Origin: an uncultured Halocynthiibacter sp.
GTDB lineage: Bacteria; Pseudomonadota; Alphaproteobacteria; Rhodobacterales; Rhodobacteraceae
Assembly (NCBI GenBank): GCA_947503035.1
Contig: CANNCD010000001.1
Coordinates: forward strand, 806,001 to 870,000
Length of the DNA stretch: 64,000 bases
Reading direction: 5' to 3'
The position numbers and the translations under genes are program-made. Positions within the stretch are counted from its first letter, which is position 1; the number at the start of each line of letters is the position of its first letter. The notes beneath the pieces are model-generated. The model worked only from the letters and a program-made list of their open reading frames with translations, ran no database searches and was not told the origin of the DNA. This document shows positions 46,112-56,449 of the stretch, piece by piece.

Positions 46112-46576
46112 CTACGTCTTCGCCGACCGCGCCTTTTCCTGCCAGCGACCGGTTTCTTGGGACCAGTAGACCGCCTCGGCGCCGGCGGATGTCAGGGCCT
46201 TCCATTGGGTGCGGGCGTGGGCGGTGGCCTCTTCGTCCATGCCGTCAAATAGGATGAAACAGCGCTCGAGCGGCTCGATCTCTTCGGCCGTCACCGGTGC
46301 GCCGCCGATCGAGAACAAACATTTCGCGCCGTTGTTCCCCGCGTCCATCGTCAACAGGATCGGCTGATCCGCGTCATGTTCGCCCCCTGCGATGCCGTGG
46401 GGAATGAACGACGTCGGCTTGCCCTTCCACAGGGTCATGTCGATGGCTTTTAATTGCATCTCGGAACTGCCGCGCACCATCGCGCGCCAGCCCGCCCCAA
46501 GACATTTTTCCAACAACACCGGCAGGGTCTCTGCCAGTGTTGAATCCGTCATGTGGTAAAAATAGGCCGCGGCCAT
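46112..46576 (-). CDS. holC: DNA polymerase III chi subunit
   Basis: A 154-residue HolC. It begins MAAAYFYHMTDSTLAETLPVLLEKCLGAGWRAMVR, and WKGKPTSFIPHG plus QPILLTMD further on are typical. Chi links the clamp loader to SSB at the replication fork. Its ATG lies 1 base after the pepA stop, the common pepA-holC arrangement. The start at 46576 is chosen by homology; the frame runs further upstream but overlaps pepA. Confidence 0.92.
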   Translation of the reverse strand: MAAAYFYHMTDSTLAETLPVLLEKCLGAGWRAMVRGSSEMQLKAIDMTLWKGKPTSFIPHGIAGGEHDADQPILLTMDAGNNGAKCLFSIGGAPVTAEEIEPLERCFILFDGMDEEATAHARTQWKALTSAGAEAVYWSQETGRWQEKARSAKT

Positions 46577-46577
46577 T

Positions 46578-48059
46578 TTACGCCTCCGGCGCCGTCTCGT
46601 ATTGGTCACGCACCAACCGATCAAGCGCAAGAACACCCCAGCCCGTCGCGCCACGTGGCGCATAGGTGGTGGCGGATTTCACGCTGGCGACACCGGCGAT
46701 ATCAAGGTGAATCCACGGTGTGCCCTCGGCGATAAACCGTTGAAGGAACTGCGCCGCCGTGATCGAACCCGCCGCGCGGCCACCGACGTTTTTGATATCC
46801 GCGATGTGAGATTTGATAAGATCATCATAGGCTTGGCCCAATGGCATCTGCCACGCGCCCTCGCCCTCGGATTTGGCGGCCCGCAGGAATTGCGCCGCGA
46901 ATTGGTCGTCGTTTGAGAACACACCGGCGTTTTCATGACCAAGACCGATGATGATCGCACCGGTCAATGTCGCGAGGTCGATCACCGCCTTTGGCTTGAA
47001 CGTTTCTTGGGCATACCAAAGCACATCCGCCAGAACCAAGCGGCCCTCGGCGTCGGTATTGATCACCTCGATTGTGGTGCCTTTCATCGATGTCACGACG
47101 TCGCCTGGGCGGGTCGCTTTGCCGTCTGGCATGTTTTCAACCAGACCAACCAGACCCACGACATTCGCCTTGGCGCCGCGCAGTGCAAGCGCGCGCATTA
47201 CACCGGCCACAACGCCTGCGCCGCCCATGTCCATGGTCATGTCTTCCATGCCCGCACCCGGTTTCAAAGAAATACCGCCCGTGTCAAACACCACGCCCTT
47301 GCCGACCAAGGCCAACGGGGCGTCGTCCTTTTCGCCATTCATCCATTTCATCACAACGATTTTCGATGGGCTTTCGGAGCCCTGCCCGACACACAACAAC
47401 GACCCCATGCCAAGGGCCTCCATCTCGGCCTCTTCCAAAATCTCGACGTCCAGACCGATCTCTTGCATCGCGGCCAAACGGGCGGCGAAATCATCGGTGG
47501 TCAGGAAATTGGCAGGCTCGGCGACCAGATCACGGGTGAAAAACACACCCTCGGCCAATGCGGCCATCGGCGCGGCCTCGGCGGCAACGGTTTCGGGGGC
47601 GTTCACACAGATGGTCACAGCGCCGAATTCTGTGTTCTCGGTGGATTTGCGTTCGTCAAATGCATAGGCACGCAGCGCGATGCCCAGCGACAGGTCCGCC
47701 GCGCGTGGCATGGACCCCGCCAAAACGGTCGCGCCCGCCTTGCCCAAGGATTTACCGATGGTCGCGCCGGCCTTGCGGGCGTCGTCCTGTTTGGCGCGAC
47801 GTTGCAGTTTGATCACCTGCACCGCGTCGGCAGCCATCCCAACCGGATAGTTCAGATCAAGAGAGCCGCCGATTTTCATCGCCTCAAACGCGTCGCTCTC
47901 GACGAAACGTTTCAACGCGCCCTTGGTCAATTTATTCACGCGACGCCCCGCCACATCCAACTGGCCTGCCTCGCCGATGAACACCACAACGCGCCCCTCG
48001 GCGGTTGCGATCATATCAAGGTCTACGTCTTTGAAATCAATGGATACTGGGGCGGTCAT
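46578..48059 (-). CDS. pepA: Leucyl aminopeptidase
   Basis: A 493-residue M17 cytosolic aminopeptidase. Metal ligands and the active site lie in LVGKGVVFDTGGISLKPG and the family signature NTDAEGRLVLAD, with the C-terminal domain complete. It removes N-terminal residues from peptides and needs two Zn/Mn ions. It is divergent from lptF, with 139 bases between the starts, and is cotranscribed with holC. Confidence 0.96.
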   Translation of the reverse strand: MTAPVSIDFKDVDLDMIATAEGRVVVFIGEAGQLDVAGRRVNKLTKGALKRFVESDAFEAMKIGGSLDLNYPVGMAADAVQVIKLQRRAKQDDARKAGATIGKSLGKAGATVLAGSMPRAADLSLGIALRAYAFDERKSTENTEFGAVTICVNAPETVAAEAAPMAALAEGVFFTRDLVAEPANFLTTDDFAARLAAMQEIGLDVEILEEAEMEALGMGSLLCVGQGSESPSKIVVMKWMNGEKDDAPLALVGKGVVFDTGGISLKPGAGMEDMTMDMGGAGVVAGVMRALALRGAKANVVGLVGLVENMPDGKATRPGDVVTSMKGTTIEVINTDAEGRLVLADVLWYAQETFKPKAVIDLATLTGAIIIGLGHENAGVFSNDDQFAAQFLRAAKSEGEGAWQMPLGQAYDDLIKSHIADIKNVGGRAAGSITAAQFLQRFIAEGTPWIHLDIAGVASVKSATTYAPRGATGWGVLALDRLVRDQYETAPEA

Positions 48060-48198
48060 TCTGCGTCTCCGGCAAATGGGGTTTCGGCGGTCTTTTGCTA
48101 TTGGTAGTCCCTATTGCCCCGCTTGACCAGATAGCAGTTTTACCCTGCGCCTAAATCCGCTAGGGTCGCGACATTATTGGATGAATAAGGAGCAGGCC

Positions 48199-49332
48199 GT
48201 GGGAAGATTCGACAGATATATGCTGTCGCAGCTTGTGGTGCTGTTTGGTTTTTTCTCGTTGGTTTTGGTTCTGGTGTACTGGGTCAACCGTGCGGTGATC
48301 CTGTTTGACCAATTGATCGCCGACGGGCAATCGGCCTCGGTTTTCCTTGAATTTACGTTGCTTTCTTTGCCGAACGTCATTCGCTTGGTCCTGCCCATCG
48401 CGTCCTTTGCCGCCGCCGTTTACGTCGCCAACCGCATGGCCAGCGAAAGCGAAATGATCGTCGCGCAGGCCACCGGCACCTCGCCGCTTCGGCTTTCGCG
48501 CCCTGTGATTTACTTTGGGATTGTCGTTGCCACGCTGCAGTTCGCCCTTGGAAATGTGCTTGTTCCCATGGCCGAAAGCCGTCTTTCGGTGCGCAATGGC
48601 GAGATTGCACAAAATATCACCGCCCGCCTGTTGACCGAGGGTCGTTTTTTGCACCCTGCAGATGGGATCACATTCTATATCCGCGAAATCACCCCCGATG
48701 GGGCCTTGCTTGATATGTTCTTGTCGGATTCGCGTTCGGACACGGAAACCACCACCTATACCGCCGAGCGCGCCTTTTTGGCCCGCGCCGATGAGGGCAC
48801 CAAATTGGTGATGTTCAACGGTGTCGCGCAGAACCTTGTGCATGACGGGGAACGCCTGTCGGTGACGCGGTTTGATGATGCGGTGTTTGACGTGGGGTCG
48901 TTGATTTCCACCTCGGACAATCGCCGGACCTCTGTGCGGGCCATGTCCACCGCCGACCTGCTGCGCGCCGATGCCACGGCCCAGGCCGCCACCAACCGAA
49001 GCGCCGCCTATCTGCGCCAAGAGGGCCACGAACGCATCGCCCAGCCCTTGTTGGCCTTGGTTTCGGCGCTTGTGGGGTTTGCCTGTCTTCTGGTCGGCGG
49101 CTTTAGCAGATTTGGGTTCTGGAAACAGATTGCCGCGGCCATTGTGTTGCTTGTGGTGATCAAATCCATCGACAATACCGCCGCCAATTTCGCGCGCGGC
49201 GCCGATGGCCGCTGGCCCATCGCCTATGTGTCGGTGCTGTTCGGTCTCAGCATCGCAGCCATCCTGATCTGGTGGGCCGGTCGCCCCATTCGTCGCCGCA
49301 AATCCACCCCAGCGCGCGAGGCCACGTCATGA
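48199..49332 (+). CDS. lptF: LPS export permease LptF
   Basis: A 377-residue inner-membrane protein of the LptF/LptG (YjgP/YjgQ) family, part of the LptB2FG transporter that extracts LPS from the inner membrane. It begins RFDRYMLSQLVVLFGFF after the start codon and has helices near residues 10-35, 50-75, 95-115 and three at the C-terminus, with a periplasmic beta-jellyroll between. The GTG at 48199 is chosen because AAGGAG lies 6 bases before it; an ATG at 48181 has no such site. Its stop overlaps the lptG start. Confidence 0.93.
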   Translation: MGRFDRYMLSQLVVLFGFFSLVLVLVYWVNRAVILFDQLIADGQSASVFLEFTLLSLPNVIRLVLPIASFAAAVYVANRMASESEMIVAQATGTSPLRLSRPVIYFGIVVATLQFALGNVLVPMAESRLSVRNGEIAQNITARLLTEGRFLHPADGITFYIREITPDGALLDMFLSDSRSDTETTTYTAERAFLARADEGTKLVMFNGVAQNLVHDGERLSVTRFDDAVFDVGSLISTSDNRRTSVRAMSTADLLRADATAQAATNRSAAYLRQEGHERIAQPLLALVSALVGFACLLVGGFSRFGFWKQIAAAIVLLVVIKSIDNTAANFARGADGRWPIAYVSVLFGLSIAAILIWWAGRPIRRRKSTPAREATS

Positions 49333-50426
49333 AGCTCCACCTCTATTTCGCGACCCGCTTCCTTAAATCCTTCGGAAGTGTCTTTGGCATCTTCACGATT
49401 ATTCTGTTCCTTCTCAATATGATGGATCAGATTTCGGTTCTGTCTGGCACCGAAACCGGCCTACGCGAAGTCTTGATCCTGACCGCGTTGAACGCGCCAT
49501 CGCTTCTGTATCGCATCTTCCCACTGGTCATGGTGATCGCCTCGCTTGTCATGTTCCTGAACCTGTCGCGGACATCGGAATTGGTGGTCGTGCGCGCCGC
49601 CGGTCGAAGCGCGATCAAGGCGACCATGTCCCCAATCGTCACCGGATTCTTGGTGGGCTGTCTGTCGCTTGCGATCTTGAACCCCATCGTCGCGTCGACC
49701 CTGCGGGCCTATGAAACGCGCCTCAATATCTATAAAGACGGCGCCGTCAGCACCCTGTCCATTTCCGACGAAGGTCTGTGGCTGCGCCAAGGGAACCGCA
49801 CCGAACAGGTCGTGATCCACGCCAAACATGCCAATTTGGACGGGACCCGTTTGAACGATGTGGCCTTTATGACCTTTGATCAAAGCGAAGGTATCACTCG
49901 CCGCATCACCGCCGCATCCGCAGAACTGACCGACGGCGCATGGACCATTACATCCGCCAAGGATTGGGACATCGCCGCCAGCAACAATCCCGAAAAAACC
50001 GCCGCATTCCACGATGAACTGACCATTCCATCGGACCTCACGGCCGACCAAATCCGTGACAGTTTCGGCACCCCAAGCGCCATCGCGATTTGGGACCTGC
50101 CCGCCTTTATCAAACAAATGGATGACGCCGGATTTTCCGCCAGAAGCCACCGTGTTTGGTTGAACATGGAACTCTCCCTACCGGTGATGATGGTCGCCAT
50201 GATCCTGATCGCCGCCGTCTTTACCATGCGCCATTCCCGCGCAGGGCAAACCGGCCAGATGGTTCTCTATGCGTTGATGTGCGGCTTTGGCCTTTATTTC
50301 ATTCGGAATTTCGCGCAAATCCTTGGGGAAAAGGGGCAAATCCCCATCGAGATCGCCGCGTGGTCTCCGCCCTTTGCGGCGATCCTGCTTGCGCTTGCCT
50401 ATTTACTTCACTTGGAGGACGGTTGA
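49329..50426 (+). CDS. lptG: LPS export permease LptG
   Basis: A 365-residue partner of LptF with the same layout: N-terminal helices (LHLYFATRFLKSFGSVFGIFTIILF), a periplasmic beta-jellyroll (about residues 130-255) and three C-terminal helices. It overlaps lptF (ATGA) and lptD (TGATG). The ATPase LptB is not in the window. Confidence 0.93.
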   Translation: MKLHLYFATRFLKSFGSVFGIFTIILFLLNMMDQISVLSGTETGLREVLILTALNAPSLLYRIFPLVMVIASLVMFLNLSRTSELVVVRAAGRSAIKATMSPIVTGFLVGCLSLAILNPIVASTLRAYETRLNIYKDGAVSTLSISDEGLWLRQGNRTEQVVIHAKHANLDGTRLNDVAFMTFDQSEGITRRITAASAELTDGAWTITSAKDWDIAASNNPEKTAAFHDELTIPSDLTADQIRDSFGTPSAIAIWDLPAFIKQMDDAGFSARSHRVWLNMELSLPVMMVAMILIAAVFTMRHSRAGQTGQMVLYALMCGFGLYFIRNFAQILGEKGQIPIEIAAWSPPFAAILLALAYLLHLEDG

Positions 50427-52555
50427 TGCGTCTCACCACCCGCCTGTTTGCCTCTGTCTCGGCGCTTGTTCTGTCTGCATCCGTTGGATTTTCCGCGCCC
50501 GCCTCTCTTGTTGCGGACAAGGTCCAGATCAATGGCGACAGCCGCCTGATTGCCTCAGGCAATATCGTTGTGGTCTATGACGGCACGTCGCTTACCGCCG
50601 AGACGTTGATCTATGACGCCAATACGGATCAATTGATCATCGAGGGCCCGATTGAGATCACCGACGGTTCTGGCACCCGGATTTTGGCCGATAGCGCGAC
50701 CCTGTCCAGCGATCTGAACGACGGGATTTTGCAAAGTGCGCGTTTGGTGTTTGCCGAGAACGCCCAGCTGGCCGCCGCCGAAATCCACCGCGCCGATGGC
50801 CGCTATACCCAGCTTTATAAATCCACATTATCAAGCTGTAAGATCTGCGAAACCAGCGAAACGCCCCTGTGGGAAATTCGCGCCAAGCGGGTCATTCACG
50901 ACGCCGAGGATCAACAGCTCTATTTTGACAATGCGACGTTGCGGTTCTGGGATGTGCCGGTGTTTTACATCCCCCGTCTGCGCCTGCCTGACCCGACACT
51001 GCGCCGTGCGCGCGGGTTTCTGGTGCCGTCGATCCGCTCCTCGACCGAGCTTGGCCTTGGGGTCAGCGTCCCCTATTTCATACCCATCGGCGACAACCGC
51101 GACGTGACATTTTCGCCATCAATCACGGCGCATTCGCGTTCGCTTGGTTGGCAATATCGTCAGGCCTATCGCACCGGTCGCATCCAATTTGACGGCGCGA
51201 TTGGCACCGATGATCTTGGATATTCGGGCGCGCGGGGCTATCTGTTTGGGACCGGCGAATTCAGCCTTCCGGATGATTTCACCCTGTCCTTGGGCATTCA
51301 ACTGGCGTCGGACGACAATTATTTGTCCGACTATGGCATCAGCGAAACCGACTGGCTTGAGACAAGCGTCTCTCTTGATCGATACCGGTCGGATCAGGCG
51401 ATTTCGCTTGAATTTGTGAATCTGGAATCCCTGCGCAATACCGATGACAACCGCACCCAGCCGACCCAATCCTTTGACGGGACCTTCGAGCAGAAATTCG
51501 AACTGCCCCATGTTGCGGGCGTGTTTGATTTGGGCGTTTCGACCCACGGGCACCTGCGCCGTTCAACCGTGGACGGTGACGATGGCCGCGATTTGATGCG
51601 GGTTTCGGCGACCGCGGGCTGGGGCAATACTTGGATCACGGGGCCCGGGATTGTGACCACCGCACGGGCCGAGCTGCGCGAAGATCAATATTTCATTTAC
51701 CAAGACAGCAGCCGCGATGAGGCACAATCTGTCTTTACCCCAAGCGCGTCTTTGATGGCCCGCCTGCCCCTGGTACGCGGCACGGATAGCGGTGCAACAC
51801 AGGTTCTGGAACCCATTATTCAACTGACATGGAGCGGTGACAATGACGCCGATATTCCCAATGATGACAGTCAGTTGATCGAATTCGACGAGGGCAATCT
51901 GTTTTCAACCAACCGCTTTGGCGGCTATGATGTGACCGAACACGGGTTTGCCGCCAATCTGGGTGTGCAATTCAGCCACGAAACCCAATCCGGCACGAAA
52001 TACGCCACACTTGTTGGGCGCTCCCTTCGCAGCGAGGAGGTCACCGCCTATTCCGACGCCTCGGGGCTTTCGGGGACGCAGTCCGACTGGCTCGTTGGGG
52101 CCAGCATCGACATCGGCGCGGCCTTTGGATTTCAACACCGTTCCCTGTTCGATGATGATTTCAGCATCACAAAATCCGAAACCCGCCTTGATTGGGATCA
52201 CAACCGGTTTGACCTGTCCACGAACTATGCGTGGCTTCAGGCGGACGCCGACGAGGACCGCGATGACGACGTGAGCGAATGGACCGTCGAAACCGCCTAT
52301 CAGCTCAATCATCAGTGGTCCGCCTTGGCGAACTGGCGCTATGATTTCGTGGCCGAACGCGCCTCAACGGCGGGAATAGGCCTAGGATTTGAAAACGAAT
52401 GCGTCGATTTTGACGTTTCTCTCTCGCGCAGTTACACATCGTCTTCTAGTGTATCGCCATCGACGGTCTTCGGCGTGTCCTTGTCCCTCACGGGGTTTGG
52501 CACCGGTGGCGCATCAAATAAATCTGCCCGCTCTTGCGGCATACCTAAAATATGA
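50426..52555 (+). CDS. lptD: LPS-assembly outer-membrane protein LptD
   Basis: A 709-residue LptD with a signal peptide (MRLTTRLFASVSALVLSASVGFSA), an OstA-type beta-jellyroll (about residues 28-140: DKVQINGDSRLIASGNIVVVYDG) and a C-terminal beta-barrel. It inserts LPS into the outer leaflet. Cysteines at C138 and C141 (SSCKIC), with others near the C-terminus, could form the disulfides that control LptD assembly; their pattern differs from the E. coli pairs. The start has GGAGG before it and overlaps the lptG stop. Translation is coupled from lptF to here. Confidence 0.94.
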   Translation: MRLTTRLFASVSALVLSASVGFSAPASLVADKVQINGDSRLIASGNIVVVYDGTSLTAETLIYDANTDQLIIEGPIEITDGSGTRILADSATLSSDLNDGILQSARLVFAENAQLAAAEIHRADGRYTQLYKSTLSSCKICETSETPLWEIRAKRVIHDAEDQQLYFDNATLRFWDVPVFYIPRLRLPDPTLRRARGFLVPSIRSSTELGLGVSVPYFIPIGDNRDVTFSPSITAHSRSLGWQYRQAYRTGRIQFDGAIGTDDLGYSGARGYLFGTGEFSLPDDFTLSLGIQLASDDNYLSDYGISETDWLETSVSLDRYRSDQAISLEFVNLESLRNTDDNRTQPTQSFDGTFEQKFELPHVAGVFDLGVSTHGHLRRSTVDGDDGRDLMRVSATAGWGNTWITGPGIVTTARAELREDQYFIYQDSSRDEAQSVFTPSASLMARLPLVRGTDSGATQVLEPIIQLTWSGDNDADIPNDDSQLIEFDEGNLFSTNRFGGYDVTEHGFAANLGVQFSHETQSGTKYATLVGRSLRSEEVTAYSDASGLSGTQSDWLVGASIDIGAAFGFQHRSLFDDDFSITKSETRLDWDHNRFDLSTNYAWLQADADEDRDDDVSEWTVETAYQLNHQWSALANWRYDFVAERASTAGIGLGFENECVDFDVSLSRSYTSSSSVSPSTVFGVSLSLTGFGTGGASNKSARSCGIPKI

Positions 52556-52565
52556 GACCCAACTG

Positions 52566-53792
52566 ATGAAAAAATCTCGCCTGTTCTCATTGATCCTAAG
52601 CGCGGCTTTGTTGCCCGTCTTTACCCCTGCGGTCACGGCGCAGAACCTGTTTGCACAGGTCGCAACCGTCGATGATCAGGTGGTCACCCGCTATGAACAT
52701 CAACAACGGATCCGCCTTCTTGAGGCGCTTGGGACCATTGGCGATTTGAACACGATCGCGCTTGATCAATTGATTGACGAACGTCTGCGGTTGGGCGCGA
52801 CCCGTGCGGTGGGCATCGAGGCGGATCTTGATTCAATCGAGGCCGGTATTCTTGAATTTGCCGGACGCGCAAATCTGACGCCGGATGCCTTGTTGGCCGA
52901 GCTCGCGCGCGATGGCGTCGCCCCCGAGACCCTGCGGGATTTCATCGCGACGGGTATCGAGTGGCGCACCCTTGTACGCGCCAAGTTCAGCGCACAGGCC
53001 GGCATTTCCGAGGCCGAAATCGACCGCGCCCTGTCGCAATCTGGCACCCGTGGCTCGATCCAAGTGTTGCTGAGCGAGATCATCATTCCCGCCGATGAGC
53101 GCTATATCGACGTGACCGAACCGCTGTCCCGCGAGCTGGCGCAGATCACGACCTTCGCAGGCTTTAATGCGGCGGCCAAGAAATTTTCTGTGTCCGGATC
53201 ACGTGCGGCGGGTGGCCAATTGTCATGGACGCCGATTTCGGAACTGCCGCCGGCCTTGCGCCCCGTTGTTCTTGCGCTTGAACCGGGCGAAGTGACCGAA
53301 CCGATCAAACTGTCCGAGGCGTTTTTGCTGTTCCAAATGCGTCAAAAGGCGGAACTCGCCGCCCCTGCAACCGAAACGCTTGCGCTTGACTATGCCGTCT
53401 ATCGGGTCGCCGGTGCCGGAACAGATGCGGGCGATAAGGCATTGGAAAAGCTTAAGAATAACACTGACACCTGCGACGATCTTTATGGTGCGGCCAAGGG
53501 GCAACCCGACGGTGTACTCGCATTCGAGACCCGCCAACCCGCCGATGTGGACGCCGACATCCGCTATGAATTGTCCAAGCTCGATCGGGGCGAAGTGTCC
53601 ACCGCGCTGACCCGTGATAATGGCGAAACCGCGTTGTTCGTCATGCTCTGTGGCCGCACGGTTGATGCCGCAGGTGCCGCGACGGGCGACCGCGAGGCCA
53701 TCCGAAGCGAGCTACGCAGCCAACGTCTGGCGTCCCTTGCCGACGGGTATTTGGCGGAACTGACGGCGGATGCTGTCATCACCCGCAAATGA
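52566..53792 (+). CDS. surA: Periplasmic chaperone SurA
   Basis: A 408-residue SurA-like chaperone/prolyl isomerase. A signal peptide (KKSRLFSLILSAALLPVFTPAVTA) precedes the SurA N-terminal helical domain (LFAQVATVDDQVVTRYEHQQRIRLL) and a parvulin-type PPIC domain (about residues 155-260: GSIQVLLSEIIIPADER). It escorts outer-membrane proteins such as LptD, which fits its place right after lptD. Only one clear PPIC domain is visible, against two in E. coli. It overlaps pdxA (ATGA). Confidence 0.9.
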   Translation: MKKSRLFSLILSAALLPVFTPAVTAQNLFAQVATVDDQVVTRYEHQQRIRLLEALGTIGDLNTIALDQLIDERLRLGATRAVGIEADLDSIEAGILEFAGRANLTPDALLAELARDGVAPETLRDFIATGIEWRTLVRAKFSAQAGISEAEIDRALSQSGTRGSIQVLLSEIIIPADERYIDVTEPLSRELAQITTFAGFNAAAKKFSVSGSRAAGGQLSWTPISELPPALRPVVLALEPGEVTEPIKLSEAFLLFQMRQKAELAAPATETLALDYAVYRVAGAGTDAGDKALEKLKNNTDTCDDLYGAAKGQPDGVLAFETRQPADVDADIRYELSKLDRGEVSTALTRDNGETALFVMLCGRTVDAAGAATGDREAIRSELRSQRLASLADGYLAELTADAVITRK

Positions 53793-54814
53793 CCCAACCC
53801 CGCGCGCCGATTGCCCTGACTTGCGGTGAACCCGCTGGGATCGGGATCGAAATCACCCTACGGGCCGTCGCCGACCATCTGGACCGGCTGCCGCCGTTTT
53901 TCCTGCTCGGCGATATCACTCATATCCAAACCCAAGCGGCCCAAATCCCATCATTGGCCTCTGTCGAGGTTGCGCGGATTGAAAATCCGCGCGACGCCGC
54001 CGCGGCCCTTGGCCGCGGCGGCCTCCCCGTACTGCATCACCCGTTTGCGGGGGATGCCACCTTTGGCACCGCTGATCCACGCAACGCACAGGGCGTGATC
54101 GATGTAATCACCCGCGCGGTTGATCTGGTGCAATCAGGCGATGCCTCGGCGGTTTGCACCAATCCAATCAACAAAAAGGCCCTCAAAGACGGGGCCGGTT
54201 TCGCCTATCCCGGTCACACCGAATTTCTGGCGGCCCTTGGCGGTGACGCCGATGTGGTGATGATGCTCGCGAGCGACCAATTGCGCGTGGTCCCCGCAAC
54301 CATCCATATCGCGTTGAAGGACGTTCCCGACGCCCTTACCCGCGAGACCCTCGAAACCGTGATCCGCGTCACCCACGCTGCCATGCAACGCGATTTCGCC
54401 ATGGACACCCCCCGCATCGCCATCGCCGGCCTTAACCCACACGCGGGCGAAGTCGGCGCCATGGGATATGAGGACATGGAGATGATCGCGCCCCTGCTTG
54501 ATGATCTACGCGACGAAGGCCTGACCCTGTCTGGTCCCCTGCCTGCCGACACCATGTTCCACGCCCGTGCGCGTGCGGGCTATGACGTGGCGATCTGTAT
54601 GTACCACGATCAGGCGCTCATCCCGATCAAGACGCTTGATTTTGACCGCGGCGTCAACGTCACCCTTGGCCTGCCCTTTGTGCGCACCTCCCCCGATCAC
54701 GGCACCGCATTTGACATTGCAGGCACCAGTGTGGCACAGCCAACCAGCCTGATTGAGGCGCTGGTGCTGGCCGATAAAATGGCCGCCGCCCGCGCCCCCC
54801 AACCGAAAGACTGA
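53789..54814 (+). CDS. pdxA: 4-hydroxythreonine-4-phosphate dehydrogenase
   Basis: A 341-residue PdxA of the pyridoxal-phosphate pathway, which oxidises 4-phosphohydroxythreonine with NAD. Motifs are [15 protein letters not shown] at the N-terminus, a metal site in [13 protein letters not shown], and [16 protein letters not shown]. The C-terminal [38 protein letters not shown] block carries the remaining metal histidine. The ATG overlaps the surA stop. ksgA starts 1 base after its stop. The order surA-pdxA-ksgA is widely conserved. Confidence 0.97.
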   Translation: MTQPRAPIALTCGEPAGIGIEITLRAVADHLDRLPPFFLLGDITHIQTQAAQIPSLASVEVARIENPRDAAAALGRGGLPVLHHPFAGDATFGTADPRNAQGVIDVITRAVDLVQSGDASAVCTNPINKKALKDGAGFAYPGHTEFLAALGGDADVVMMLASDQLRVVPATIHIALKDVPDALTRETLETVIRVTHAAMQRDFAMDTPRIAIAGLNPHAGEVGAMGYEDMEMIAPLLDDLRDEGLTLSGPLPADTMFHARARAGYDVAICMYHDQALIPIKTLDFDRGVNVTLGLPFVRTSPDHGTAFDIAGTSVAQPTSLIEALVLADKMAAARAPQPKD

Positions 54815-54815
54815 C

Positions 54816-55658
54816 ATGTCCACCATCGACAACCTGCCCCCTCTGCGCGAAGTGATCGAAACCCATGAGCTCGCCGCGAAAAAATCGCTCGGGCAGAACT
54901 TTCTGTTGGATCTGAACCTGACCGCGCGGATTGCCCGTGCTGCCGGAAATCTGTCCGAATGCGACGTCCTTGAAATCGGCCCGGGCCCCGGTGGTCTGAC
55001 CCGTGGTCTGTTGGCCGAGGGTGCGCGCCGTGTGCTTGCCATTGAAAAAGACGAACGCTGCATGCCCGCCCTTGCGGAGATCGCCGACGCCTATCCTGGG
55101 CAGCTTGAGGTCATCAACGGCGATGCGCTTGAAATTGACCCGCTTGCCAAACTGACCCCGCCGATCCGTGTGGCCGCGAACCTGCCCTATAACGTGGGCA
55201 CCGAATTGCTTGTGCGGTGGTTGACGCCGAAAATCTGGCCGCCCTATTGGGACAGCCTGACGCTCATGTTCCAACGCGAGGTCGCCGAACGCATCGTCGC
55301 CAAACCGGGGACCAAGGCATACGGCCGTCTCGCGATCCTGTCCCAATGGCGCAGCAACCCGCGGATCGTGCTGACCCTGCCGCCCGAGGCGTTTTCGCCG
55401 CCCCCCAAAATCCATTCCGCCGTGGTGCATTTCGAACGTCTGGACGAGCCAAAATTCGAGGCCGAATACAAGGTCCTGAACCGCGTGGTCGCCGCCGCGT
55501 TTAACCAACGTCGCAAGATGTTGCGCGCATCATTGAAGGGTGTCGCCCCCGATATCGAAGACCGCATGTTGGCCGCGGGCATCAAGCCCACCGAACGGGC
55601 GGAACAGCTTTCGGTCGAAGAATTCTGCGCCCTCGCCCGCGAAGTGGCCAAACCCTAG
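54816..55658 (+). CDS. rsmA: 16S rRNA dimethyladenosine transferase KsgA/RsmA
   Basis: A 280-residue SAM enzyme that dimethylates two adenines in helix 45 of 16S rRNA. The N-terminal [11 protein letters not shown] and SAM loop [15 protein letters not shown] (near residue 52) are typical, as is the catalytic [11 protein letters not shown]. It is the last gene of the lpt-surA-pdxA row. Its TAG overlaps the stop of a converging small gene on the other strand. Confidence 0.97.
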   Translation: MSTIDNLPPLREVIETHELAAKKSLGQNFLLDLNLTARIARAAGNLSECDVLEIGPGPGGLTRGLLAEGARRVLAIEKDERCMPALAEIADAYPGQLEVINGDALEIDPLAKLTPPIRVAANLPYNVGTELLVRWLTPKIWPPYWDSLTLMFQREVAERIVAKPGTKAYGRLAILSQWRSNPRIVLTLPPEAFSPPPKIHSAVVHFERLDEPKFEAEYKVLNRVVAAAFNQRRKMLRASLKGVAPDIEDRMLAAGIKPTERAEQLSVEEFCALAREVAKP

Positions 55659-56023
55659 GCGCCATCGCCCCCGTGGAAATACGCGTATACCCCAGCAGCC
55701 AGCCCAAGATCACAGGCGTCGCTGGGGGCTTCGAACCATTGTTCACCCTGCCAGTTCCCATGGCGCCAATGGCCGAAAAACATCCGCGCAAATTCGGGTT
55801 GATGCCGAAAAGGACGGTCCGACAACCGGCTTTGGTCCTCCATCGGGATACCCGCCAATGCGTCGGCCACCTCCTCCGATGGCGCCCCCTCAAACTCCCA
55901 CAATTCCCACGCGCCGTGACGCACCAACCATGGGCCAAAAAGGTCGTCCCATTCATAGGTCCCCGCGCCCAAAGACGTCACATAACTGCAATCCGCAAGC
56001 GCATCGCACAGCGCCACCAGCAA
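55655..56023 (-). CDS. Small unknown protein, start uncertain
   Basis: About 122 residues from a TTG at 56023. The frame stays open upstream only as far as a TAA at 56063-56065, and no ATG or GTG lies in it. The protein is rich in W, F and D/E ([25 protein letters not shown]) and I recognise no family. Coding character is good up to about 56050 ([21 protein letters not shown]), upstream of the TTG, so the true start codon may be lost or shifted: ATGATG at 56052-56047 is in another frame, one indel away. It could be intact from an unusual start, or damaged. Confidence 0.5.
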   Translation of the reverse strand: MLVALCDALADCSYVTSLGAGTYEWDDLFGPWLVRHGAWELWEFEGAPSEEVADALAGIPMEDQSRLSDRPFRHQPEFARMFFGHWRHGNWQGEQWFEAPSDACDLGLAAGVYAYFHGGDGA

Positions 56024-56062
56024 TGGGTCCCTGACCGTAAACGGCTCATCATGACGGTGTAA

Positions 56063-56357
56063 TTAGGTCACATAAAACGTCTGTATAGCCAAGCCATCCA
56101 ACAGGTGATCCAAGTCTTCTCGGCTCACCTCGGACGGCACCAAATTGCGTGGCAACACCCGCCAATACATCCCTTCGCGCCAAAACCCCAACCCGCGCAA
56201 GGGCACCACAACCGGTTTCGAAATTGCTTTGCGCCAAGTCGTGCAACAGATCCGGCGCGGGGGACGTATTGGTCAACGACTTGACCATTTGATCGTGCAG
56301 CCAGTCCACCAACGTGACAACCAATCTCTGTTCCTGAGGTGAAAGAATACCTGTCAT
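56063..56357 (-). pseudogene. Small unknown gene, probably frameshifted
   Basis: The ATG at 56357 opens a frame with normal coding character (MTGILSPQEQRLVVTLVDWL...), which becomes unlikely after about residue 40. From there the frame shifted by one base reads well, with KAISKPVVVPLRGLGFWREG early and REDLDHLLDGLAIQTFYVT at the end, to the TAA at 56063-56065. The switch lies at about 56220-56250. Joined, it would give a protein near 98 residues. I recognise no family. The next gene downstream may also be damaged, so this is either a decayed pair or an assembly problem. Confidence 0.45.
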
Positions 56358-56387
56358 CTTGATCCCCACTTTCTGCGACTATGACAT

Positions 56388-56424
56388 GAAAAAACCGCGC
56401 CTCAATGATGATTGAGACGCGGTT
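56388..56424 (-). terminator. Terminator of the DUF4167 gene
   Basis: On the minus strand a 13-bp stem with one C-A mismatch (56393-56406 with 56411-56424) and a 4-base loop is followed by TTTTTT. It starts 26 bases after the DUF4167 stop. Confidence 0.85.
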
Positions 56425-56449
56425 CCATGTCTTGCCAAACAAGCCCTGA

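Noticed and set aside
46935..48107. A 390-codon plus-strand frame across pepA
   Set aside because: Shadow of pepA on the opposite strand; low-quality composition rich in H, R and G.
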